NCBI RefSeq assembly: GCF_004379255.2
Contig: NC_056033.1
Coordinates: 42,744,719-42,808,718, forward strand
From: Salvia splendens
Taxonomy: Eukaryota > Streptophyta > Magnoliopsida > Lamiales > Lamiaceae
Length of the DNA: 64,000 bases
Direction of reading: 5' to 3'
The notes under the pieces were generated by a model. The model was given only the letters and a program-made list of their open reading frames with translations, was not told the DNA's origin and ran no database searches. Of the stretch, positions 44,311 through 56,199 are shown in pieces. The stretch's first letter is position 1. Each line of letters starts with the position of its first letter. Both the position numbers and the translations under genes were made by a program.

Positions 44311-45030
44311 AGGAGATTCACTGGTGAAGATTTCATAACTAGTTTGATATTCAAGTACTGTTCATGTTTTATTCTGTTTTCTATTGAAGATGAAGTAAGG
44401 AAAAACTGTTCCAAAATCTGTGTCGGTTTTCAATCAATATCATTTCCTTACTTCCTCAAGTGCTGACCATTGTGAGTTCTGAAACCAATTTTGAGATTTT
44501 TGCATGATTTAGATTCCAGGTATGGAAAGTGCGGTCAGTACAAAACACGCGGAGAGTTTAAAACAAGTTATCATGCATTAAAATCAATCTTCCTATATTC
44601 ATAAGCCTTTCTTGATTATTTGCAACAGATGATCAGCAACAGCAAGTAATACACTTATTTCTACCAGGAACCTGAAGATTGAAGAGCATATGTATTTGAG
44701 AGTACAGGTCTTTAATATCTTCACTACACCTCAAATGCACAATATGCCCTGCACATGGAATTATACTCAAATGGATGGAAAAGTGAGATTCTAACACACG
44801 GTATCTTGTTTGGCATGGCTGTTAAAAGAAGGCTAAGTCTAAAACACTTAAGTAAGAGAAGACATCATTTTAAGAAGTTTAAGTATCTACTCTAACAAGT
44901 AGTTACATTCACTTTATGTGCAGGTTGAAGATATCTTGAAACGTGGACAAAATTATTTGGCAGTCTTTAGAACAGTTCTCTAGTAACAATCCACTCTGAA
45001 TTCTGTATACTCAATACAAATGAAGACTCT
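44311..45030. other. Spacer
   Basis: AT-rich; no gene, RNA or clear repeat that I can see. Confidence 0.4.
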
Positions 45031-46655
45031 TCAATTTCCTGCAAAACTCTGGTGCGTATAAAGTTTCGAGTAGACTCCCTCACTTGCTGTAACAAGGTTT
45101 GCATGGGTGCCCATTTCTACAACTTTCCCCTTGTCCATAACAAATATGGTGTCTGAGTTGATTACAGTTGAAAGCCTGTGTGCAACTGTAATATTTGTTG
45201 TACTCTGTTGCAGTGACTCCAGAGCATTGATGATAGCCCTTTCAGACTCGGCATCAAGTGCACTTGTGGCTTCATCGAGAAGCATTATCGCTGGCTTTTT
45301 CAGCAGAACCCTTGCAATTGCTATCCGTTGCTTTTGTCCACCCGAAAGTTGGCATCCCTTTTCCCCAACTGATGTGTCGTATCCCCTTGGTAGATTGCTT
45401 ATCACTTCATGGATGGATGTTGGCCTCCATAGCTGCCTGTATCACTTCAGCTTCCGAAGCACCTTCATTTCCATAGCATATGTTTTCTCTGATTGAGAAG
45501 CTGAATAGAAGCGGCTCCTGCTGCACCAAGCCGATCTGTGCTCTCAGAACTTTCAGGTTGTAACTCTTCACATTTTTCCAGTCAATTAGTAACGCTCCTT
45601 CGTTCACATCATAAAATCTGAGCAGAAGTGCTAGAATAGAAGATTTCCCTGCTCCACTTGGTCCAACCAGAGCAACTTTTGATCCAGCTTCAATTGTCAA
45701 GTTGAAGTTGTCGAGTATAATCATATCTGGTCTGGAGGGGTAAGTGAAACTCACATTTGAAAATTCAATATCCCCCTTGATGCTTTTACGAGGTGGTTGC
45801 TTAGGCTCGTCTGGCTCAATCTCAGTCTGTCGGTCAAGGGTATGGAATGCAGGGGTCAGAATACTGATAGCAGAGAAAACAGTAGGTATCAATGTCCACA
45901 ATTCTGTGATTGACGGAACTGTGAGTGAGAATATCTGGTACGATCTTATTCCGTTCTCGAAGGAAGATTGTCCTCTCTTAACGAGGATAGTTGTATACCA
46001 TAATGCAACAGCATGGGCTATATTCCACAAGCAAAGTGAGACACCTTGAATGATCCCATATTTGATGCTTTGTGTCCTGCATTTTGCCAGTGGCTTCTTT
46101 AAAGAAACCTTGGCCTTTTCAAGCACATGATCTTCCAGGCAAAAAGATGCAACAGTTTTTATGTTGGATGTTGATTCAGAAGCAAGGGAAACCAGTTCTG
46201 AATAAGCAGCATTGCTTTTGCAGACTTGGCTTGAATCAGCCCACCGATAAAGTGGCAGGGCATCACGGCCCAAGCAACTAGGCCCATTCTCCAGTTGACT
46301 CTGATGCTGACTATCGTTGCAATCAGTATGGAGGAGATGCATTGAACAATAACGGACATACGGTCAGATATGATTGTTTTGACTGTTGCTGTTTCGTTGA
46401 TAACCTGTGATGTAACTGATCTGATCCCACAATGTTTTGAGGCTTCTCAAACCAGGCAAGCTCGTTTCGTAGTATAGCTGCAAAGAATGCTGGTTCATAA
46501 GAATTGGTTTTCATAGAAGTTATCAAGCTGGTGCTGTAGAGGTAAAATACAGTTGGCATTAAAATGATACCTGAATATAATGCTTGTCTGAGATTCGTCA
46601 TGGCCTGCTCCCCAACCAAGCCATAGAAATAATGCTGCGAAGTATGGACAAAACA
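45031..46655 (-). pseudogene. Truncated ABCB (multidrug-resistance type) transporter pseudogene
   Basis: Intact ABCB proteins are plasma-membrane ATP-driven exporters with two membrane and two ATPase domains; only the second half remains. Conserved pieces from 46655 down: GLVGEQAMTNLRQALYSG, RNELAWFEKPQN, VINETATVKTIISDRMSV, ELVSLASESTSNIKTVASF, then NBD2. NBD2 keeps the Walker A GPSGAGKSS, Q-loop QQEP, signature LSGGQKQR, Walker B IMLLDEATSALD and H-loop AHRLS. The frame breaks at about 46415 (a GATCA duplication), near 46215 (a deletion), and near 45412 (a 4-base ATCC duplication). No first half lies upstream, where the sequence becomes AT-rich at about 46660. Confidence 0.88.
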
Positions 46656-46866
46656 TGACAAAAATCCTATACACGCAAAAAGTATGGAGTACTTCCAAGG
46701 CGTTAGTTTTTAATTTAATTGCATGTAATTTTTTTAAATGTACATTTTTTAAAATTATTGTACTTTTTAAAACTTTAATAGTATTATTCAATTTTCCTGT
46801 ATTTATCTCGTAAATTAAATTTCGTATGTTGCTACAATTGTAAATTAAATTATATAATTGTTATTA

Positions 46867-47098
46867 GTGATGTGGAAGACTATGTGAGGGCTATTGGATG
46901 TCCAGTTGCATGTCCAGATGATGTGGCAGGAGGATTTTAGTGCTGATGATGTGGCAGTGGGAAGGCTATGTGAGGGCTATTTGATGTCCAGTTCCATGTC
47001 CAGATGATGTGGTAGGAGGATTTTAGTGCTGATGATGTGACAGTGGGAAGGCTACGTGAGGGCTATTGGATGTCCTATGCCATTGGAGATGCTCTAAT
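46867..47098 (+). repeat. Tandem ~86-base repeats ending in a Tourist-like terminus
   Basis: GGCTATGTGAGGGCTATT and GATGTCCAGTT(G/C)CATGTCC recur about two and a half times, together with GATGATGTGGCAGTGGGAA. The right end reads GCCATTGGAGATGCTCTAA, the common inverted end of Tourist-type MITEs, but the left end does not match, so it is probably truncated. Confidence 0.65.
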
Positions 47099-47828
47099 TA
47101 ATGCGTAATCATCCTTGATTTTATACATAAAGACAAAATGTTTTGTACACGTGTAAAAACGTAAGGTAGCGTAGAGTTTCCTAATAATTTTAGAGTTGAA
47201 TACAAAGATTTATTCTGCAAATGCATAAAAGACATGTTTGTTATTATTACTCTTCCTTGTCAAGTTTCGATCCGATCGTATTAGTAATTAATTGGGATAT
47301 TGATAAATAATTTTTTTAATTTATCATCATGAGTTGACTTTTTCTTGCTTTATTACGAGGAACCGCCTCTTAATATTAGATTAATGTTTCATTTTGTTTT
47401 ATGTAGCAAAGATGGTTATTTTATTATTCACGTCTCGATTATATATCAACTATTTCTCGGTCCACTGATTGTCTCAATAGACTTAGCATAAAATGTTATC
47501 CATTTATCTCTTACAAGAAATAATAATATTTTATTCACCAAAAAAGAGAGAATATTTTATTTCTTAGGTTTATATTTTCCAGGCGACCCATTCTTTGGTG
47601 ACAGACGTTTTCATGGGTCGTATTATATCTCTTTTAATTTCAATTGTTTTAGGGTATATTATAGTTTTAAAATATACTGTCACTTTCTTGAATTTCTTAT
47701 TTTTTTATTTCATCGTTTTTATTTTTGTTTCTTTTTCCATTTTTCAATTTTGTTCGGCCTCGTTTTAGTGAGGGCTGAAGTTAAGTTCTCTCTCTTGATT
47801 TCTATTTTTAAATACATATTGCTTTATC

Positions 47829-48284
47829 TAGGGGTGAGTAAAAAACCGGAAACCGAATATCCGAACTGAACCAAATCGAAATTTTGAAATTCGGTTCAGT
47901 TTTTTCGGGTTTTCGGTTCGGTTCGGTTTTAAAAATAAAAAAAATCGGTTTTTCGGTTCGGGCGAAGAAAAAAACCGAAAAATCGAATTATATATATATT
48001 CTATTAATTTAATATATTCTTTTAATATATTCTACTATATAATATATATTATATTTATTATTAATTTTATATTATATATAAATATTCTATTAGTATATAT
48101 AAAATAAAATAAAATACACATATATAAATATATATTTATATTATATTTATTTTTTTCAGGTTTTTCGGGTTTTTCGGTTTTTTAAGTCCGGTTTTTGGTT
48201 TTTCGGTTTCGGTTTTTCGGGTTCGGTTCGGTTTGGATTTTGAATTAAATTCGGTTTTTTCGGTTTTGGTTCGGTTTTAACAAA
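47829..48284. repeat. CGGTTCGGTTTT-rich repetitive element
   Basis: Begins TAGGGGTGAGTAAAAAACCG and contains many CGGTT and CGGTTCGG motifs, a central AT microsatellite at about 47985-48150, then more TTTTTCGGTT. The left arm GAAAACCGAA-type and right arm TTCGGTTTTC-type motifs are loosely inverted. Plant genomes often hold such GGGGTGAG...CGGTTTT elements (hAT-type MITE remnants); that class is my inference. Confidence 0.55.
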
Positions 48285-49628
48285 AATATACTCCATTTAT
48301 ATATGAAAATGTATTTGAAAAATAGAATAGTTAGAGATAATAAAACATTATATTTGCCACACTAATATATTTATATATAAATGTATTTAAATTTGGGCAA
48401 AGCATATTTAAAGATCTTCATATTTCGATTTTTTTTGCATTCATAGATTTTTGAACAATTTTTTTCATTTTAATCGGTTTTTTAACTTCAAGACTCTATA
48501 TACTTACTATATTTACCACGGAATGGTTTGATCTGTTGATTTTTTTCGTTGAATATATTTCACTTTAATATTAATATTATTTTCTTGAGTTATCAATTTC
48601 ATCAATTATTATTGTAAGTATATTTCAAATCATGTTGTCCATTCATCAATTATTACCACTCCATATCGTAAGTATATATTTCTAATCATATTTTCATAGA
48701 ATTTGAAGAGAATGTTAATTGCTTCGGAGTCCTCAATAATACCACTGCATTAGTGTCTATTGATGTGTAATTGGTTTAAAGGATATAACATATTTATAGA
48801 ACAATGTAACTTATTCACTAAAGTACTAGTGATAGTGATAATAATGGTACTATCTTTAAGAGTTTCTAGTTTCTATCATTACAATTGCAACATTTATGGT
48901 CTAATTTTAGTCAATTAGGTAGTGTAGTTGAAAGTTGGAGATCCTAAATTCCTAATAATCTCCTTTGTTTTTTTCTCCTTGTACATTTATAAATAGGTAC
49001 TAATTTCTATTTTATTTTATCTAACATTTTATTACCTTTTCACTTGTTTTCGCAAATAATATTGAAAGAGAAAATGTTTCCCTTTAAATATAACGGGATA
49101 CGGAGTAAAATAATCTAAAAATGCATCATCATCATCAATATATAAAAAGTAAAGCCCAAATACAAGTCTCGGAAAGCGGCTTGAAGTAAAAAATGTAGAT
49201 TAAAGAAATCAGTTCATAAATGCCAAACACGTTGCCACCATCCTTCTTCCTGGACAGATCCAACACATGACCATCGATTTATTGTGCTCCAATATTTTAC
49301 TAGTAATTTTGGGTTTTGTAAGATTCTATGTTTACTCTGACAACTCTCTCAATCCTTGGTTTGGCTTCAATGGGAAAATTGCATGTTTTAGTATTCGTCA
49401 ACTCCCTTAGAGATAAGGATCTCTCTCACACACACCTAACTCACTCTTGCATTTATAGTGCATGGAATAAAGTGGAGTAATATTTTTTTGTGAATTTCTG
49501 CACCTTTGCACAATGCAGTGCCCTTTAACAGCCTTTTCCTTCCATAATTAGACGTGACCAACCCTGTATTCATATCAAGAAAAATATCCTCTCTCTCTCT
49601 CTCTCTCTCAGTGTGTGTGTGTCCGAAG
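48285..49628. other. AT-rich spacer and ER-body gene promoter
   Basis: No gene in 48285-49430. The leader before 49629 carries a (CT)n(GT)n microsatellite at about 49590-49621. Confidence 0.4.
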
Positions 49629-52050
49629 ATGGAAAAGGAAGAGTCCAAGTTGGAGGTGCAGGCTGAGGTGGAGGAGCAAGAAGCTGAGGAACCAACTCCA
49701 TTGGTCAGAAATTCAAGAAATGGAGATGACAGCAAAATCATTCCAAAATATGGTGTTGAAATTAATGGTGGAGTGAGTAATGGAGTCTCTCAAAATGAAA
49801 ATGAAAATGAAGAGCTTAGAATTCCTGCAGAAAACCAGAAAATGGAGGAGATTGATTGGGTTCTTGCAAATGAAGTCATTGATGGAGGAGAGGAGAGTGA
49901 AAAAAAAGTTCTTGAAAATGGAGCAGAAGCCATTACTGAGGGCAAGAATTCAAAGGAAAATCATGTTTTCCATGACAAAGCTGAAGGTACTAACATTTTT
50001 GGTTCTGTTTTACAGATTTTGCAACACTTTATTTTATTAATGTCTCTGAAAACGATAAAATTGCACAGTACCTTAATTTTCTTATGCCTTTGACACCACT
50101 CCATAACCCTACCTGTCTGTAAATTAGGTGTAAAAAAGGTGAAAGGGCCCTCTTCACTATTTATATTCTTTTTTCAGTGTATAGATTAAGTTACGGCATG
50201 TGGTCTGTTTTCCTTCATTTTCTTGATTTTCACAAATTGAGTTCCAAAAAAAAGTTTCTCTCTCACAATTTTCTGTTGTTTGTGGAGTTGGAATTCTTGG
50301 ATATATTGCAATGCAGTGAATGGTTGAGGGTTTTTCTGTCTCAGATTTGAGCCAAAAGTAAGCTTTTACATCTTAAGAAGCCATGAAAACAGTCGATATA
50401 ATCTAGGCTTTGAATGAGGGTTGTTTAGTGCTAAGCATCAAGGGTAGATTTGGAACTTCTCAGGTGTGATCTAAGTTTCTATTTAGGAACCACAAAAAGA
50501 ACTAATTGCAGCCTTTTGTTTTCTACTTCTGTTTCTACAAATGTTAGCTAAGAGTTAGGAAGACTGAGTTGCTTGGCATTTTGGATCATGATTTCTTCGA
50601 TCACTTGTTTCTGTTTTTTTGGGTGAAGGAGTGTGGAAGTGTCGAATCTGCACTTGGAAGTATGGCAATGGAAGTGTCTGTGTTGATGGTATCAAAACTT
50701 TTAATTTTGTGTATGAAGGTCAGTAGATGTGTAAATTGAATGAAAGTGTCTGGTTAAGATACACACACCTCAGAGTGTCTCTATCCTTCATTAGTTCATG
50801 TAGTTTCAAAGGAATAGTTTAGGCAATGTTGTGTATTTATGCTTCTAATATGTATATATATGACTTAACATTGTGTGTGGTGTTAAATCTGTTTTCTTGC
50901 TTTGTTTTGTAGGTTTAGGTGTTAATCCTATACCTGCGTATATTCATAAGACGCTAATTGTGGAGGATCCTGCACGTACAAAACACGATGTCTCATCACT
51001 TGTTCCCGTAATTCAGTTCAGTGGTGCTTCGGTCATAAACAATCAACACGGGGAAGAGGGCAAGGAGGATGGCTTTTCGAATTCAGACGGCTTGCCTTCA
51101 GACAGTTCATCTCAAGAAGGCAAGAATTAGTTACGAGATGAGCTTTATAATAAGATTGAAAAATGCAGATAATGATGATGAACTGAAATTTACACGTTGT
51201 TTTGTGGAAATGGTTGCAGGTGTGGATTCCACATATGCATATATTATAAGGGAGCCAGTCTTGAAAGGACCTGCAAAATACGCCATCTCGTCTCTTGATC
51301 CTGCCATTCAGTTGAATGGTGCTTCGGTCATAAACAATCAACACGAGGAAGAGGACAAGGAGGATGGTGTTTCAAGTTCAGATGCTCTGTCTTCAGACAG
51401 TTCATCTCAAGAAGGTAAGAACTAGTTCTCATACGAGTTTTCTAATAAGATCGAAAAATGCAGATAACGATGGTGATCTCAAAATTACACATTGTTTTGT
51501 GGATTTGGTTGCAGGTGTTGATTCAACATCTACATATATTATAAGGGAGCAAGTCTTGAAAGGACCTGCAAAGTACGCTGTCTCGCCTCTTGATCCCGTC
51601 ATTCAGTTCAATGGTGCTTCGGTCATAAACAATCAATACGACGAAGAGGGCAAGGAGAATGGCGTTTCAAGTTCAGATGTCCTGCCTTCAGAAAGTTCAT
51701 CTCAAGAAGGTAAAACTTAGTTATGATACGAGCTTTCGAATAAGATCGGAAAATGCAGATAATGATGATGATCTGAAAGTTACACATTGTTTTGTAGATT
51801 TGGTTGCAGATATCGATTCCACATCTACATATATTATAAGGGAGCCAGTCTTGAAAGGACCTGCAACAGACTTCGTCTCATCTCTTGATCCCGTCTTTCA
51901 GTTCAATGGTGCTTCGATCATAAACAATCAACACGAGGACAAGGAGAATGGCATTTCGAGTTCAGATGTCTTGTCTTCAGACAGCTCATCTCAAGAAGGT
52001 AATAACTAGTTATGATACGAGATTTCGGATGATATCAAAAAGTGATGATA

Positions 52051-52082
<32 letters not shown>

Positions 52083-55000
52083 CTGAAAATTACACATTGT
52101 TTTGTAGATTTGGTCCTGTCTCTTGATCCGGCTGTTGACTCCAATGGAGCTTCCGTAGTAAGCAATCAATACGAGGATATTGAGACGAATAGCATCTCTG
52201 AAAAGATTCATGGATCTTCCAAAGAGATCGAGAGTGAAGAAACTGAGCTGATAAACGAGGATGATCTGGAAATAACAGAGTTAGACGTCGAAAGAGTCAT
52301 TCGGAAGCAGACCACACATGATCTGTACTGTCCCAACTGCAAGTCTTGCATTACAAAGAGGGTTATTCTTAGCAAACGAAAGCGCAGAAAAAAGATTCCC
52401 GATGGGGAGGTGAAGCGCCCCAAAACAGATACTGCAGCTGTAGGGACTGTTTCGTCCGAGGATCAAGTTCATCAGGAAGGTGAAGTTGGTAACGACGATG
52501 CTCAAACACAACCAATCGATGAAGATGACCGTGACAGAGGCCCGGTTATATTTCGTTGCTTATCGTGCTTCAGCATTTTCATTCCAACTGGTAAGCGTCG
52601 TGTTTTTTTGTTTCTGTTTGAATATCTTTTGTGCTTATGAGTGGGAAAAGCAATGTAGGGGACGGATTCCGATTGTTTGGTAGAAGTGGAAAAGAAAATG
52701 CACGTGATGGACAAGCACCAGATGTAAAGAAGAGCTGGTTCGACATATTTAAACCGAATAGGCAGAAAACACTGGTTGGGGAAGGTACTTTTTTCCCTTA
52801 CAGATTGTATGTGTAGCGTCGTGCCTGCAGAGAGCAGAGTTGGTAAGACGACGTCTGAATTGCCTTTACGTGTTCATATAACTCGGTTCTTTCACACACA
52901 GGAATTAGTTTTGAGACGAACGTGCAACAAGTCAGCTCAGCCATTCCATCGTCCAGCCCTGCTCGCGTAAGTGGCCAGCCATTAGTTTTACAAGATACGG
53001 CCCCACCTGCTCGTGCTCCTGCTCCTGCACAACTCGAGGGAACTACGGCAGATGAAATCCAAGATCTAAAACTCCCCTTGTTAGTAGGTATTGTTTTTTT
53101 ATCTACATCTTCACATCATGATAAGCCTTGTTGAATTAGTTTAGTTTTTGGGTGACTGCTGTAATGACTTATCTCCCTCAGATGAGTTGAATGCCGTGTT
53201 AGCCGCGGATCAGCAAATGGAATCAAAACCTAGCCGGGAAGTTCAGACAATTCAAGGCGACGACGTTGTCCAGCTCCCACAACCATCAGTGTCAGCAGGT
53301 GTAGACGCGGATGGCACATTGATCTCAGTATCTATTCCTCACAACGAACAAGAAGTTAGAGCCACTATCGTGACCACATCTATTCTTGACAGCATAAATG
53401 TCGATTCAAGAAGCAGTGATAGCGGTATCTTCATAATCTATCTATTTTGAGTTTGATCTCAGATTAAATGTATGAAATTGGTAGCATGCTTTCCCTTTCT
53501 AATTGTTTGTGTGGCGTCTGAATAGCCTTTACGTGTTCATATAACTCGTTCTTTCACATACAGGAAATAGTTTCGAAACAAACGTGAAACAAGTCAGCTT
53601 AGCCATTCCATCATCCAGCCCTGCTGGTGTAAGTGGCCAACCATTAGTTTTACAAGATTCGGCCCCACCTGCTCGTGCTCCTGCACGACTCAAGGGAACT
53701 ACAGCGGAAACTGCTGCACACGAAGGCCAGGATCTAAAAATCCCCTTGTTAGGTACTGTTTTTTAACTACTTATACACATCATGATATGTTAGCCTTGTT
53801 CAATCAGTTGAGTTTTGGGATGACTTATGATCATCTCCTCAGATAAGTCGGATGCTGTATTAGCCGCAGATCAGCAAACGGAACCAAAACCTATCCAAGA
53901 AGTTCAGACCATTCAAGACAACGACATTGTCCAGCTCCCACAACCATCAGTAAACGCGGATAGCAAATTGATCTCAGTATCTATTCCTCACAACGAACAA
54001 GACGTTAGAGCCACTATCGTGCCTACATCTATTCACGACAACAGAAATTTCGATTCCAGCAGTGACATCGGTATCTTCAAAATCTTACTATTTTGAGTAT
54101 GATCTCGGATTGAAACTACAAAATGTGTATGAAATTGGTACCATTCTTCTTTGGACCAACAGGTGAGGTCTACCCTGCTGAAGTGCCTCAGAAGGTGACA
54201 ACTACAACGACCGTCGACTTCAGACACGACAAGCCACTCAGAACTAGTATCATCTCAGAAATTGGAGATGCACCATCTTCACAAGGTAAGACCAAATGCT
54301 GCCAATCGACAGGCCTAACTTGTGTTTCTCGAGTTAACTATCACAAAATCTTGATGCAGGTGTAGGCATTGATACCAAGATAACTATCATAGATACACAT
54401 CCAGGAGCGACTATAACACCTTCGACAGTTTCCCAGTCGGGAACTCAAACTAGTACTGCTGAAAGGGAAGGACTCGGAGCGAGAGAAGAACGCAAAGTTG
54501 AAGTGATCAAAAGCGTAGTTTACGGTGGGCTAGCAGAGATCATGACTAGCCTTAGCATTGTGTCATCAGCCGCTGGTGGTGGTGCGTCCACATGTAAGTA
54601 TGCTGCACGCAATCTTTACTCGTTCGGATAGTACATAACTACATTACTCTCAATTTTTGTTGGTTCATTTGCAGTGAATGTGTTAACTCTGGGAGCTGCA
54701 AATTTGATTGGAGGTCTTTTCATCATTGCTCACAATGTAAGTATTTTGACTCTGTTTCGTCCTTTGAATACTCAATCATATGTATTGTCGATCTCGTGGA
54801 TCATTCTCCGTATAACCGTGCAGTTGTGGGACTTAAAATGCGACCGCGTCGAGGAGCAGCTCTCTAACCAAGTGACCGAGCAGGCAGATCGTTACAGACA
54901 GCTCCTGGGCCGGAGACAGAATTTCGCGCTTCACGCCTTTGTTGCCATAGTAGCGTACATCACGTTCGGCTTGGTGCCTCCGGTCGTGTACGGCTTCTCG

Positions 55001-55297
55001 TTCCGTGAGTCAGATGACAAACAGCTGAAGCTATTGATGGTGGCAGCAGCTTCCTTTGTGTGCATACTTGTGCTGACATTGGGAAAGGCCTATGTGCAGA
55101 GGCCCCCAAAGCCTTACTTGAAAACAGTCATGACCTTCTTGGTTATTGGGATATCTGCCTCGGGCGTGTCGTACGCTGCCGGAGGATTAGTCGAGCGCCT
55201 TCTGGAGAAGCTCGGTTTGTTCGAGCCGAGCTCGGTAGCTCCTAACTTGCTTGTGCCGGAGATGAGACCAGTTGGTTCGGGATGGGCCTCTTACTGA
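49629..55297 (+). CDS. Membrane protein of ER body-like protein (VIT/CCC1-type membrane domain), enlarged by exon duplication
   Basis: ER-body membrane proteins (MEB1/MEB2 type) are ER-membrane relatives of CCC1/VIT iron and manganese transporters. Sixteen exons close in phase: 49629-49986, 50629-50688, 50913-51119, 51220-51414, 51515-51709, 51810-51998, 52108-52590, 52659-52784, 52902-53087, 53182-53424, 53564-53752, 53843-54070, 54163-54285, 54360-54593, 54675-54736, 54824-55297; 1183 residues. An acidic N-terminus leads to VWKCRICTW, four tandem repeats (exons 3-6), a double-cysteine region (YCPNCKSCITKRVIL, FRCLSCFSIF) and a second duplicated pair (exons 9-12). The C-terminal membrane domain has VYGGLAEIMTSLSIVSSAAG, NLIGGLFIIAHN and several further helices. 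Exon 3 has a GC donor. Family members I know are much shorter. Confidence 0.87.
50913..51998 (+). repeat. Four tandem exon-intron units (repeat A)
   Basis: Exons starting at 50913, 51220, 51515 and 51810 (207, 195, 195 and 189 bases, all phase 1-1) encode about 65-residue repeats sharing (R/I)E(P/Q)VLKGPA, SLDP, NGASVINNQ and SSDxLxSxSSSQEG. Units recur every 295-307 bases, including introns ending TTTTGT(G/A)GA...GCAG. The 3' part of a fifth copy is fused into the exon at 52108. Confidence 0.95.
52040..52084 (+). repeat. (GAT)n microsatellite in an intron
   Basis: About thirteen GAT/ATG triplets between exons 6 and 7 of the ER-body gene, at the equivalent of a shorter GATGATGAT in other repeat-A introns. 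Confidence 0.9.
52902..54070 (+). repeat. Duplicated two-exon block (repeat B)
   Basis: Exons 52902-53087 plus 53182-53424 are repeated as 53564-53752 plus 53843-54070, spacing 661-662 bases. Shared motifs: AIPSSSPA, SGQPLVLQD, APPARAPA, VLAADQQ, VQLPQPSV and ISVSIPHNEQ. Intron sequence, for example ACGTGTTCATATAACTCG, is also duplicated. Confidence 0.95.
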
Positions 55298-56199
55298 GTG
55301 CTCTCTCTCTCTCGTTATATGTTCAATTGAATGTGGCGATTTTGTTGGAAATAAAACTAGTATTGCTAGTCTTTTTGCATCTTGTACTTTATCTTATTTC
55401 TCATAAATAGTCTGTCTCATAACTCTATAAATTCTTAAACCTTCGCTAAATTTTAATTTTGCTTACCAGCTTTAACATCTGTTTACAACTTATCGAACTG
55501 CTATTAATTTGTTACTCCATTTTGCAATCAATCAAAATTTCAGATCTGACATAGTTTGATATGACTTACTTGTATGAAACTATCGGACGTCGACCCGAAA
55601 TGATATTTACAGGAAACAAAACATCACTGTATTATATTAAATCGAATAATTCCATTTGGTTTATATAAAAAAGAATGAGAAAATGGATAAAACAAGAAAC
55701 GAGATGGAAGAGAATATGAGAAACTAGAATTTAGTGAAAGTTTAAGAATTTTTATAGTTGGTATGCAAAGCTAGAATTTAACAAAAATTTAAAAATTCAA
55801 AGGCAAATATCACTTATTTTAAATACCCGTGATTCATTTCAGCTGTTACAAAGTTTTGGTTCATCTCAACACTATATTTTACGCCAATATACAATGTACA
55901 TACATTTGCAATGTCTCTATTGTTGGGACATTGGCGAGTATTGATGAAGCGAAGGTGCGATGAAAGAGGCACGGACTGTCTCAAAAAAGGGCACAGGCAC
56001 AGGCACAGGCACGAAGCATCATAGTTAAAGCTCTCTATATGAAACCAAAACAGTGTGTAGAAATCCTATAATATAAGACACATAGAGATTTCTAATTCCT
56101 AGTATTCAAGTTTACTATCATAAAAAAAAAGTAGAAAAAGCCAAAAACTTGTGAGAAAAGAAACTGCACAAATAATCAAACTTGATATCTGCAGGCTGT
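55298..56199. other. Convergent spacer of the ER-body and TMEM120 genes
   Basis: 3' UTRs of two genes facing each other. At about 55990-56010 GGCACA is repeated (CACAGGCACAGGCACAGGCA). No further gene. Confidence 0.5.

Noticed and set aside
50913..54070. Possible CRISPR-like array suggested by regular spacing of repeats
   Set aside because: The units are 295-662 bases, contain in-phase exons with splice sites and belong to a plant gene; no CRISPR features exist in this nuclear sequence.
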